Below are positions 1 to 6,736 of a DNA stretch of 12,767 nucleotides, in pieces. Source of the stretch: Euryarchaeota archaeon UBA556 (GTDB lineage Archaea > Thermoplasmatota > Poseidoniia > Poseidoniales > Thalassarchaeaceae); assembly GCA_002494975.1 (NCBI GenBank), contig DADI01000008.1, positions 4,968 to 17,734 on the forward strand, in the 5' to 3' direction. The position numbers and the translations under genes are program-made. Each line of letters opens with the position of its first letter. Position 1 is the stretch's first letter. A model generated the notes under the pieces. That model was not told where the DNA came from and did no database searches. It saw only the letters and a list, made by a program, of their open reading frames with translations.

Positions 1-336
1 CAAGGTCAAGGCCAAGGTCAAAATCAAGGCCAAGGCCAGGGATCACAATCCGGACAAGATGGTCAACAAGGTCAACAAGGTGATGGCCAAGGATCTCAAT
101 CTGGACAGGACGGCCAACAAGGTCAAGATAGTCAAGATGGTTCGCAAGGCCAACAGCAAGATAACGGACAAGGCCAACAATCTGGTGGAGAGCAGACCGG
201 TCAGCAGGGTGATCAGTCGGGTCAAGACTTAAATGGAAACAACCAGAATGGACAAAACCAACAGCAACAAGGTCAAACACAAGATGGCGGTCAAGGTCAA
301 GAAGGCCAACAATCCGACCAGCAACAAGGTCAGCAG
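1..336 (+). repeat. Degenerate CAAGGT/CAAGGC coding minisatellite
   Basis: The DNA is built from imperfect CAAGGT, CAAGGC and GGTCAACAA units encoding the Gln/Gly-rich domain. Strand composition is strongly skewed, so a shadow frame lies open on the opposite strand. Such tracts commonly change length by slippage or recombination. Confidence 0.8.
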
Positions 337-942
337 TTGGACAACCAAAACCAGAACGGTGAAAACGATAATGATGGAGATGGAATACCAGATGATTTGG
401 ATTCAGATGATGACAATGATTGTATACCGGACAGCATAGACGATTCTCCAGAAGACCACGATAATGATGGAATCGATGATTCAGACGATTCAGATGATGA
501 TGGTGATGGATTAAACGATGACTTAGAAGTATTTGATGGCGATCCGATGACAGATATTTATGATCACGATAACGATAACATTAATGATTGCGTAGACGTA
601 GATATCGACAACGATGGTATCTGGAATTATCAAGATGTAATGCCTAGAGATCACGATAACGATGGAATCGATGATGGAATAGATACTGATGACGATAATG
701 ATAATATCTTAGATGTAGATGAATCTGATGGACTCTGGGGATGGTATCGCTACGATCACGACAATGATGGTATTTGGGATATGGCCGACTTAGACGATGA
801 TAACGATGGACTTTCTGATTGGTTCGAACAGAACGATGGAATAAGTTCTACCGGACAATTCGATCATGACAATGACGGAATTCCAGATTATCTAGATGAT
901 GACGATGATGCCGATGGTATCATTGACGAACTAGAAGCATAA
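1..942 (+). CDS. Gln/Gly-rich, TSP3-like calcium-binding surface protein (C-terminal part, 5' end outside window)
   Basis: The frame is open from base 1 to the TAA at 940-942, so this is the last 313 residues of a longer protein. The TTG at 337 is an internal Leu codon, not a start. Residues 1 to about 112 are low complexity: Gln, Gly, Asp and Ser in imperfect GQQGQ or GQDGQ units, with no hydrophobic stretch. Residues 113 to 313 are Asp-rich, with many DxDxDG-type units (DHDNDGIDD, DHDNDGIWD, DHDNDGIPD). This matches the calcium loops of thrombospondin type 3 repeats, common in secreted or surface adhesins of marine microbes and their viruses. Scattered Trp, Tyr and single Cys residues separate the units. 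No anchor is visible at the C terminus, which ends in an acidic DELEA. I infer an extracellular or virion-surface role with a disordered spacer and a Ca-stiffened stalk. The missing N terminus could hold a signal peptide or binding domain. Confidence 0.85.
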   Translation, partial: QGQGQGQNQGQGQGSQSGQDGQQGQQGDGQGSQSGQDGQQGQDSQDGSQGQQQDNGQGQQSGGEQTGQQGDQSGQDLNGNNQNGQNQQQQGQTQDGGQGQEGQQSDQQQGQQLDNQNQNGENDNDGDGIPDDLDSDDDNDCIPDSIDDSPEDHDNDGIDDSDDSDDDGDGLNDDLEVFDGDPMTDIYDHDNDNINDCVDVDIDNDGIWNYQDVMPRDHDNDGIDDGIDTDDDNDNILDVDESDGLWGWYRYDHDNDGIWDMADLDDDNDGLSDWFEQNDGISSTGQFDHDNDGIPDYLDDDDDADGIIDELEA

Positions 943-957
943 ATAATTACGTAAAAA

Positions 958-1013
958 GTTGAGTGGGGTGAGGGATCTCCTCCCTCGCCTCCTCAACACT
1001 CCAAAAGTTTTTT
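958..1013 (+). terminator. GC-rich hairpin plus T6, candidate terminator between gene 1 and the next operon
   Basis: The outer arm GTTGAG (958-963) pairs with CTCAAC (992-997). The inner arm GTGAGGGA (968-975) pairs with TCCCTCGC (981-988) with one G-T wobble, and most bases between the arms also pair, so the stem is nearly continuous. It is GC-rich in an AT-rich setting. T6 follows at 1008-1013, about ten bases past the stem. Archaeal termination depends mainly on T-runs, so the hairpin may instead protect the 3' end. The T-run also overlaps the TATA-like box of the next gene. Confidence 0.45.
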
Positions 1014-1017
1014 ATAG
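1008..1017 (+). promoter_or_regulatory. TATA-like box for the 1039 operon
   Basis: TTTTTTATAG is centred about 26 nt before the ATG at 1039, predicting a leaderless transcript. No Shine-Dalgarno site precedes this ATG. Confidence 0.5.
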
Positions 1018-1038
1018 TAACGCAACTTATCAAGAACT

Positions 1039-1317
1039 ATGGAGGAAAATCACAATCCTTTCAAAAAGAATTCTAAAGATAAGGGAAAAAATTTAGGATT
1101 CGATATAATCCGTCCTGGTCAATCTAATTTTAATATTCCGGTGGCTCCGGCCGCAGACATTCCAGACTGGGTGCATAAACTTTCAAGTGCAAACCCCTCT
1201 GAAAAAGCCGAATCAAAGAATCAAGAGATTCTCGAAAATACCTTCAAAAAACTTCAAGAATCCTTATTAAATAATAACTCCAAAAAATACGAACCTTCAA
1301 GTAGCAAGCAAGAATAA
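1039..1317 (+). CDS. Unknown 92-aa hydrophilic protein, first gene of the structural-type operon
   Basis: I do not recognise this protein. It is short, charged and Asn/Ser/Lys-rich. The first 25 residues are basic (PFKKNSKDKGKN). A more hydrophobic middle follows (FNIPVAPAADIPDWVHKL, about residues 30-48), then a predicted helical stretch, ILENTFKKLQESLL, and a disordered Ser/Lys tail. There is no membrane segment or cysteine. The ATG fits the TATA box at 1008-1017 as a leaderless start. The next gene begins 19 bases after the stop, so the two are probably co-transcribed. A small partner, scaffold or chaperone of the large protein downstream would fit its place and composition, but that is inference from position only. 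Confidence 0.7.
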   Translation: MEENHNPFKKNSKDKGKNLGFDIIRPGQSNFNIPVAPAADIPDWVHKLSSANPSEKAESKNQEILENTFKKLQESLLNNNSKKYEPSSSKQE

Positions 1318-1336
1318 AATAAATTGGTGATAATTC

Positions 1337-1843
1337 TTGGCAGTTCGCAGACAAGTTTATGAATGGTTAGTTCAAGATTTAGGTCAATTACCACCTAAAC
1401 GATTAGATCAATTAACTAGACCGCAATCTATTTTTTACTCTCAAATAGGCAATGCTACTCTTAAAAATCGTCAACGAACCTCAGACGATGAATTTATTGT
1501 TATTCAGTATTTCGGATCTACTCCTGGAATTTGGCCGCAAGGGGCTACTGGATTATATGCTACTGGAAATAATTGGGTTCCGGGAGGATACGTTAATTTT
1601 ATTATCGATACTACTACTTATTTTCAAAATCCAGATGATCTTCCCGGCGTAGGACTTTCTGGAACGGCACAACCATTTCCAATATCTACTAACTATTCTC
1701 CTGCATTTGTAGGATCCTGGGATTTAGAAATTCCTCCTGATACTAATTGGGATATAACTTATTTCGTTTCCAATGGTTTTGTAGATCCAGTAGAGGATTT
1801 TCCTTTGACCCCCGTTAGGTCATGGGTTACACGAATAGTTTGA
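1337..1843 (+). CDS. Unknown 168-aa beta-rich protein, probable structural component
   Basis: The start is a TTG at 1337, supported by GGTGAT at 1325-1330, a clear complement of the 16S rRNA 3' end, six bases upstream. The first 40 residues look helical and basic (RRQVYEWLVQDLGQLPPKR). The remainder is rich in aromatic residues, Gly, Pro, Thr and Asp, and resembles the beta-type sequence of the 966-aa protein that follows (IQYFGSTPGIWPQG, PVRSWVTRIV). There is no signal peptide, membrane helix or cysteine. The stop at 1841-1843 is 17 bases before the next start and touches that gene's ribosome site, so translation may be coupled. The similar composition and tight spacing suggest both belong to one complex, such as a fibre, spike or shell. 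I cannot name a family. Confidence 0.75.
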   Translation: MAVRRQVYEWLVQDLGQLPPKRLDQLTRPQSIFYSQIGNATLKNRQRTSDDEFIVIQYFGSTPGIWPQGATGLYATGNNWVPGGYVNFIIDTTTYFQNPDDLPGVGLSGTAQPFPISTNYSPAFVGSWDLEIPPDTNWDITYFVSNGFVDPVEDFPLTPVRSWVTRIV

Positions 1844-1860
1844 ATGGAGGTCTTGAATAC

Positions 1861-4761
1861 ATGGGTTTAGCGTTTCGTTTGAATACCAGCAACTATCCTT
1901 GGTTTCAAAATTTAGAAAATTGGTTAGATGCTTCCGGAGTTGCCGCCGGAACTTTAACTGATGTTAATGCTAATGGAACTCGTTTGAAAGGTTATGGATA
2001 TGTAGGAGCCCCCGTAAATACTGGACCGACAGTAGATCAAGGAATTTGTATCGCTCCCACAGGAGAATATATTATAAGAGATGGAATTTATATTAATGGA
2101 GTTTGGATAGTAGTAGGTTCTTATCGTTGTTATGTTTCTTCGAACGGAGCCGGAGTATTACCTACTCGAGATGGATATGCTTGGGATGGATTTATTTTAT
2201 TACATCGTGGCTACTCTAATATTAATAGACCCGTAGGAGAAATAACTACTGCTGATTTACCAGACCCTTCTATGTATTCTTTTATTCCTATGAGGATGCC
2301 CTTAGATACTTTATCAGATCCCGCTACTCAATGGGATGATCCCGATGTAGGATTATATTCTATTGATTTCATTAGATATAATGGAGAGGCTAACGAAGTA
2401 TTAGCCACACAAGATGGATTGGCATTTTGGGTAACCGGCCATAGTAACATTGACCCTACTCTATATCCCGCTTATGGATTAGTGCAGCCTCCAAATTCAT
2501 TAGATACTTGTGCCCATATATCTTCTTGGTATTTTGATCCAGATAATTTATCGGGTCGAACTAATAGAGAAACTCCACTCACTTACACTTTATCTCAACA
2601 AGATTCCGGAGTATTTTCATTATATGCGGATTACTTTACTCCTCAAGATCCGACACTATCACAATATTTCTCTCGACCTTATGGAATTGAAAAATATGTT
2701 GCCGTTACTACCGATGCCATAAATGGTGTCGCTCCTCCAGATTATTCTTTTATTAATTTTAATAATGGTATGTTGCCCGATGGAACTGGTGGCGGAGCCC
2801 CTGGTCCAGATAGAAATGCAGTCAATCGTGGTTATTGGCCGATGAAAGCCTTTGGAGTAAATGCTTTAGGTAGTGATAATCCAGCCATTCTAAATCAAGG
2901 TATGGCATACGTTTCAGGAACTGTGGGATTGCTGAATGCGGCTGGCACAGAAATTGAAAACACTTGTCCGATGATGATATCTAGCATTATTACTGGTAAT
3001 CTTCCTACTGCAGACCCTAGCGCATATTACTTTAATATGAGTCCGGCTCATGCCTGTCCTTTTCAAGCCTATACGGATCCTTTCCGAAAAATTTGGTTTA
3101 ATGAAATTACTAGAGGGTCACCACCGGCAACACCCCCTTACTATAATTTATTAGGTGCGAACGCTATTTTTACTAATCCTCCCGCTGAAAATATAGATCC
3201 ACAATTTGCCGCCGTTCAAATAACGCCAATAATTATTGGAGTAAATAATATAGATGTGGCCGGAGTTATTTGTGCGGGCACTTATACTTATTATTCGGTT
3301 ACTGGTTCGGGAGACATTCCAGTAGCCTTCGTTTGGCAAGTTCGTAGTGGTGGTTGGGAAACTGATACTGGAATACTTTGTCCTACTGATTGGGAAACTA
3401 TCGGCCGACAATATTCTACTTTTACTATTGCCGAAGAAGATATTGCTTACAATACTACTGGAACAACTTTATGGGATATCGATCATCAAGAAACTGTAGG
3501 ATATGCTGGCAATTGGCAACGTCTGCCTCCCAACGCTAACAATTCTGGAACTGCTTCTCGATTAGGATTTGGAATTTTTGGTGGCTATTCTGGAGTTACT
3601 GGAACTGGAGCCGCTGCGTGGGTTTATGATAGCACCGCTACTTCGGGTGCCGCCACCGTTACTGGATTCAATTGTGAAAGTATTTTAAATGATATTGGAT
3701 CCGATATTGAAGCCGGAGTTATTGGAGGTGTGGCCGCCGACTTTAATTTAATTTCTTGCCAATGGGACAATGACAGAGATCAATGGTTAATGTTAGGAAG
3801 TGATACTACTAATGGAGTTAAAATCATTTCTGCAGATTCTATCTTTTCTACTTTCTTAGATCAGACTGCAAATTTTCAAGGATTCCCGGCTACTTCTACT
3901 TCGGCGAATTATACTCCTATTTCTATGAGTAATTCTTTAGACGGTTTCGTATCTTTTGGTCGCACCTCTACGAGTGTGATCGGTTCTCGAAATGGAACTT
4001 TAACTACTGCTCCTACTGGAACAGCCAATAGAAACTTAACTAATACTTTGGGAAATTTTATTTATGATCAATCTTTAGGAACTACTCTTCCCGTAGTTAG
4101 AATAGATGGAAGCACCGGCAGAAATGCTCAAGTGTGGGTAGATTATATTTTGTTTGATGGAAATGATTCTTTGATTGCTTCAACTTTGAAATCTTGGGGA
4201 ATTAAAGTTACGGTAGAAAATGTAGAATGGTTCAAGGCTCGTTTGTTAGTCGGAGGAGACATCAAGGCTACTGCCGAAGAAATTGAAAATTGGGTAGAGG
4301 CTCAAGGAGCCGAATATCGAGAAATGCTAAAATATAAAGAGCGTCAAGGTAGACTCCGCCGCCGCCGAAAACAAGTTTCTGGATATATGAGAGAAATCGA
4401 AGATAAACTTGGACCTATGACTATTGATACTGAACAATTAGCCGATTGGGTTCCTAGAGGAAGTTCCGCTTCACTTCGCAAACGTGAATCTGGTGGAGCA
4501 TTAATTACGCCCCCACCAACTTCCGTTGAGGCTATGGTAGAACGTGATACTAGAGTAGGTGGCACTCCTTCTGGAAATCAATTGCCTGGAGATATTCCGG
4601 CTGAAGAACCCGGAACTCCGGCAGGTTCAGATCTACAAACTATCGCTAGCCCAACGGGTTCTAAGAAAGAGCCTGGAGAGTCTCGAGATCCAGACGAATC
4701 ATTGGACGAATCCTATGCTGCCGAATCAGAAAAATCTAAATCTGAATCCGACCGGTCTTGA
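1861..4761 (+). CDS. Large 966-aa beta-rich structural-type protein with coiled-coil/basic and disordered acidic tail
   Basis: I choose the ATG at 1861 because a perfect GGAGGT (1846-1851) lies nine bases upstream. The in-frame ATG at 1822 has no site and would overlap the previous gene. Residues 1 to about 770 are Gly, Thr, Asn, Tyr, Asp and Pro-rich with few charges and very few Lys, as in beta-sandwich or fibre proteins. Cysteines are few. From about residue 775 the character changes abruptly: a helical charged segment (VEWFKARLLVGG, then EEIENWVEAQGAEYREMLK), a basic patch RQGRLRRRRK, and a last stretch of about 110 residues rich in Pro, Gly, Ser, Glu and Asp that looks disordered. There is no signal peptide or membrane helix. 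It dominates its operon and is probably a major virion or surface component, perhaps with the basic patch contacting nucleic acid or a partner. The family is not recognised. Confidence 0.85.
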   Translation: MGLAFRLNTSNYPWFQNLENWLDASGVAAGTLTDVNANGTRLKGYGYVGAPVNTGPTVDQGICIAPTGEYIIRDGIYINGVWIVVGSYRCYVSSNGAGVLPTRDGYAWDGFILLHRGYSNINRPVGEITTADLPDPSMYSFIPMRMPLDTLSDPATQWDDPDVGLYSIDFIRYNGEANEVLATQDGLAFWVTGHSNIDPTLYPAYGLVQPPNSLDTCAHISSWYFDPDNLSGRTNRETPLTYTLSQQDSGVFSLYADYFTPQDPTLSQYFSRPYGIEKYVAVTTDAINGVAPPDYSFINFNNGMLPDGTGGGAPGPDRNAVNRGYWPMKAFGVNALGSDNPAILNQGMAYVSGTVGLLNAAGTEIENTCPMMISSIITGNLPTADPSAYYFNMSPAHACPFQAYTDPFRKIWFNEITRGSPPATPPYYNLLGANAIFTNPPAENIDPQFAAVQITPIIIGVNNIDVAGVICAGTYTYYSVTGSGDIPVAFVWQVRSGGWETDTGILCPTDWETIGRQYSTFTIAEEDIAYNTTGTTLWDIDHQETVGYAGNWQRLPPNANNSGTASRLGFGIFGGYSGVTGTGAAAWVYDSTATSGAATVTGFNCESILNDIGSDIEAGVIGGVAADFNLISCQWDNDRDQWLMLGSDTTNGVKIISADSIFSTFLDQTANFQGFPATSTSANYTPISMSNSLDGFVSFGRTSTSVIGSRNGTLTTAPTGTANRNLTNTLGNFIYDQSLGTTLPVVRIDGSTGRNAQVWVDYILFDGNDSLIASTLKSWGIKVTVENVEWFKARLLVGGDIKATAEEIENWVEAQGAEYREMLKYKERQGRLRRRRKQVSGYMREIEDKLGPMTIDTEQLADWVPRGSSASLRKRESGGALITPPPTSVEAMVERDTRVGGTPSGNQLPGDIPAEEPGTPAGSDLQTIASPTGSKKEPGESRDPDESLDESYAAESEKSKSESDRS

Positions 4762-4772
4762 AGACAGAATAC

Positions 4773-4781
4773 TTTAAGTAG
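4773..4781 (+). promoter_or_regulatory. Possible internal TATA box before the 148-aa gene
   Basis: TTTAAGTAG sits about 26 nt before base 4803, which would give a short leader beginning just ahead of the ribosome site at 4805. It is weaker than the consensus boxes elsewhere here. Read-through from the large gene is equally possible. Confidence 0.3.
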
Positions 4782-4803
4782 TTGTAAATTCAAATAACTA
4801 ATC

Positions 4804-4819
4804 CAAGGAGGTATCCTTG
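4804..4819 (+). promoter_or_regulatory. Shine-Dalgarno site inside a perfect 6-bp hairpin abutting the GTG start
   Basis: CAAGGA (4804-4809) is the exact reverse complement of TCCTTG (4814-4819), with a four-base loop. The Shine-Dalgarno AAGGAGGT (4805-4812) lies in the arm and loop, and the last paired base is the G of the GTG start. Folding would hide the ribosome site. Confidence 0.5.
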
Positions 4820-5265
4820 TGTCGACATATGAGGAATTTAGACAAATAATTACTTTGCCTTATTCACCCGTTATTTCTACCTATCAGACTGCTACTATAC
4901 CTTCTGGAATCGAATTACAAGAATTAATGATTTCTCCCGGATCCGATGCCATTACAGATACCTTTTTAACTATTTTAATAGACAATGAAGTCTTATTTTC
5001 AGGTAAAATACCTACCTCTGGATTCAAAATAGACATTTTAGATAGCCATAGTTCTGATCAATCACTGCCTTTACCCCGTAGAATGACTATTTTTTCTTCT
5101 CCAGAATCAGAATTAGATAATATTTTAGATAAAGGGCAATCATTTCGTCAAATTGGTGACGCTACTGGTGAAATTATATTAAATTTCATCGGAATGTGGA
5201 GACATCCCGTCATTCATACTCATTATTCTGAGTATGATCAGAGATTTGGAATAGAATATGCGTAA
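4819..5265 (+). CDS. Unknown 148-aa beta-rich protein, last gene of the structural-type operon
   Basis: The GTG start is fixed by AAGGAGGT six bases upstream, the strongest ribosome site in the window. The protein is mostly alternating hydrophobic and polar residues, as in beta strands (FLTILIDNEVLFSGKIP, GEIILNFIGMW), with Pro and Ser turns. It ends in a His/Tyr-rich stretch, MWRHPVIHTHYSEYDQRFG. There are no cysteines, membrane helices or signal peptide. Residues 45-75 read as a display-type beta fold with a short acidic loop. It follows the 966-aa gene after 57 bases and precedes a non-coding region. A capping, decoration or receptor-contact protein is plausible from context. The three His residues near the C terminus could bind metal, but this is untested. 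Confidence 0.75.
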   Translation: MSTYEEFRQIITLPYSPVISTYQTATIPSGIELQELMISPGSDAITDTFLTILIDNEVLFSGKIPTSGFKIDILDSHSSDQSLPLPRRMTIFSSPESELDNILDKGQSFRQIGDATGEIILNFIGMWRHPVIHTHYSEYDQRFGIEYA

Positions 5266-5267
5266 TC

Positions 5268-5275
5268 TTTAAATA
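5268..5275 (+). promoter_or_regulatory. TATA box predicted to drive the structured RNA
   Basis: TTTAAATA lies just after the stop of the 148-aa gene. Its centre is about 26 nt before base 5298, next to the GGCC where the folded region begins. No protein gene starts at that distance. Confidence 0.5.
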
Positions 5276-5298
5276 ATTAAACTAACTATATTATTACT

Positions 5299-5412
5299 GG
5301 CCTGAAGGTAAGCAATTACCAATGAGGAGTTAAAGACACACTTCTTGCTTTTTCGTGTTTCTTCCTCGTAGGGTGGCCTCCGATGCAATAACATCGGCAA
5401 CTCCTCCCCTAC
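5299..5412 (+). ncRNA. Candidate structured non-coding RNA with GNRA hairpin and possible pseudoknot
   Basis: No open frame explains this stretch, but several paired arms are visible. GGTAA (5307-5311) and TTACC (5316-5320) close a GCAA tetraloop of the GNRA class. CCGATG (5380-5385) pairs with CATCGG (5392-5397), enclosed by GTAGGG (5368-5373) and CCCTAC (5407-5412). GAGGAGTT (5324-5331) is the exact complement of AACTCCTC (5399-5406), which lies inside the last hairpin, so it would form a pseudoknot or an alternative fold. A weaker stem, AGACAC with GTGTTT, lies between. GC content is well above the surroundings, and a TATA box at the right distance suggests its own transcript. It could instead be a long leader of the ATPase mRNA. 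I match it to no known RNA family. Confidence 0.5.
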
Positions 5413-5414
5413 AT

Positions 5415-5438
5415 TTAAATTAAATTAAATTAAATTAA
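5415..5438 (+). repeat. TTAAA pentanucleotide tract (about 4.8 copies)
   Basis: Four exact TTAAA units and a partial fifth directly follow the structured RNA. A second tract with six units occurs at 6911-6940. Possible roles are transcript end, easily melted DNA, or a slippage-prone spacer. Confidence 0.85.
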
Positions 5439-5452
5439 TCTGCAATTCAGAT
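5438..5452 (+). promoter_or_regulatory. Inverted repeat abutting the ATPase TATA box, candidate operator
   Basis: ATCTG (5438-5442) and CAGAT (5448-5452) are perfect inverted arms around CAATT, one base upstream of the TATA box. This covers the TFB recognition element, a usual place for a dimeric archaeal repressor. Confidence 0.4.
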
Positions 5453-5453
5453 G

Positions 5454-5463
5454 TATTAAATAC
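5454..5463 (+). promoter_or_regulatory. TATA box of the ATPase gene
   Basis: TATTAAATAC has the same sequence as the box at 9893. The predicted transcript start is near 5484, leaving a leader of roughly 20 nt before the ATG at 5504. Confidence 0.65.
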
Positions 5464-5503
5464 TAAGACTTATTAAAGTAATCCATCAAGGTTGACTATT
5501 ACT

Positions 5504-6736
5504 ATGGCCTCACTAATTTTATTTACTGGAAAAGGAGGGGTGGGTAAAACCACCGTATCTTCTGCTACCGCCTTACACTATGCTAGTCTTGGAAAGAAAA
5601 CAATTTTAATTTCTACTGATCCTGCTCATAGCACAGACGATACATTAGGAATTACATTAGGCTCCGATAAAATCGTTCCCGTGGCTCCTAATTTTTGGGC
5701 TAAAAACATTAATTCTGAAGCCGCCGCATCTAGATTTGCCGAAACTTTGAAACAAGGGATGGAAAAACTTTTTGGAAATTCTATTCCTGGCTTCGATCCT
5801 GAAATCTTTTCTGATATGGCTACCTTTCCCGGAATGGATGAATATTTTGCCTTAGATGAAATTCTAAAGTTAGTGCAATCCACTGATTATGATATCGTAG
5901 TTTTCGATACCGCTCCTACTGGACACACTTTGAAAGCCTTGAATGCTCCCGCTGCAATTAGAACATTTATTTTGCGTATTCTTCGAATGCGAGCCAAGAT
6001 TGAATCTATCAAAGGAATTTTTAAGGCTCGAGATAACACCGTTCCAGAACTAATAAATAATTTGGAACAAATTTGTGAAAAGGTAGAGAGATTAACTTAT
6101 ATCTTAAGAAATCCAGAGTTTGTATCCGTAAACTTAGTTAGCATACCTACGGAATCTGGATATCAAGAGTGTGCCCGAACTATAAACTTTTTAGAAAGAA
6201 TGAATATTCCCATAAATAATATAGTAGTCAACAATATAATGCCTAACTTTGGAAAATCAGAATGGGAAGCCGCTAGCGAACACCCTAGTATTCAATTAGT
6301 TAAAAGACATTATGATTCTCAACAACCTCACTTATCTAACTTCAAAAAGTTGTGCCAAGAACATCAATTAAAATTAGTAGGAATGAGTTTGTTACCTTTC
6401 GAACCCCGAGCCGAAAAATTAAAAGATTATTCAGACATACTTTTTAGATCACCTTCTAACGGAGGCTTCGACTGGAATCCGAAGCCTATTTTTGATGGCG
6501 ATAGTTCTGAAGATCTAGTTCGCATGAATTTACCCTACATCGGAAAACTCGAAAAATCAGATTGGAAAAATTTAGGTTCTGATGGAACTAGTCCTGGATA
6601 TTCTTTTGGTAGTTTTCAATTCGGAAACACTTGGGACGGTATCTATCGAATAGATGAAAGTATTTTGGATCCAAATGCTACTTATATTAAAAGAAAAACT
6701 GGAGAACACACAGTTACCTTTAGTAAAGTAAATTAA
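5504..6736 (+). CDS. ArsA/Get3-family ATPase with a C-terminal extension
   Basis: The ATPase domain is clear. The deviant Walker A GKGGVGKTT is at residues 9-17, STDPAHS at 37-43 and FDTAPTGHTLK around 134-144. The late hydrophobic signature SLLPFEPRAEKL, near 297-308, is equivalent to the end of Get3. The ATG at 5504 puts the P-loop at the usual distance from the N terminus; an upstream in-frame TTG at 5492 is possible. The core of about 315 residues is one Get3-sized unit, not the doubled ArsA of arsenite pumps. The CxxC zinc-dimer motif of eukaryotic Get3 is absent: I see three isolated cysteines. Residues 316-410 are an extra Gly/Ser/Asp-rich domain ending TYIKRKTGEHTVTFSK, perhaps a diverged alpha-crystallin-like module as in some bacterial/plastid Get3d proteins. 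No other ars gene is present. Several tail-anchored proteins are encoded downstream, making membrane-protein targeting the likeliest role. Confidence 0.9.
   Translation: MASLILFTGKGGVGKTTVSSATALHYASLGKKTILISTDPAHSTDDTLGITLGSDKIVPVAPNFWAKNINSEAAASRFAETLKQGMEKLFGNSIPGFDPEIFSDMATFPGMDEYFALDEILKLVQSTDYDIVVFDTAPTGHTLKALNAPAAIRTFILRILRMRAKIESIKGIFKARDNTVPELINNLEQICEKVERLTYILRNPEFVSVNLVSIPTESGYQECARTINFLERMNIPINNIVVNNIMPNFGKSEWEAASEHPSIQLVKRHYDSQQPHLSNFKKLCQEHQLKLVGMSLLPFEPRAEKLKDYSDILFRSPSNGGFDWNPKPIFDGDSSEDLVRMNLPYIGKLEKSDWKNLGSDGTSPGYSFGSFQFGNTWDGIYRIDESILDPNATYIKRKTGEHTVTFSKVN
6213..6257 (+). repeat. 45-bp exact direct repeat, copy 1 (inside the ATPase gene)
   Basis: This coding segment (peptide NNIVVNNIMPNFGK region) is repeated exactly at 6734-6778, 521 bases downstream. 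It is clearly the original, because here the sequence is part of a conserved reading frame. Confidence 0.95.

Noticed and set aside
43..225. Antisense Leu-rich open frame that would look like a membrane protein
   Set aside because: It is the mirror of the CAA/GGT coding repeat on the + strand, which removes stops on the opposite strand. There is no promoter or ribosome site.
1..336. CRISPR-like array
   Set aside because: The repeats are short, imperfect, in one coding frame and without unique spacers; they encode a Gln/Gly-rich domain.
337..942. Separate gene starting at TTG 337
   Set aside because: The same frame is open upstream to base 1 with a coherent Gln/Gly domain, and no ribosome site or TATA box precedes 337.
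1802..1863. Programmed frameshift joining the 168-aa and 966-aa proteins through the overlapping ATG at 1822
   Set aside because: No slippery heptamer is present, and a perfect GGAGGT nine bases before the ATG at 1861 explains an independent start after the first stop. The ATG at 1822 has no ribosome site.
5299..5412. tRNA or tRNA with intron
   Set aside because: I see no T-loop GGTTCRA-type sequence, no anticodon stem arrangement and no matching acceptor arms. The pairings visible form a different layout.
5504..6736. Arsenite pump ATPase (arsA) of a resistance operon
   Set aside because: It has a single ATPase unit, no cysteine trio in the usual arsenite-binding arrangement that I can see, and no arsB, arsR or arsC nearby. 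A Get3-like targeting role fits better.
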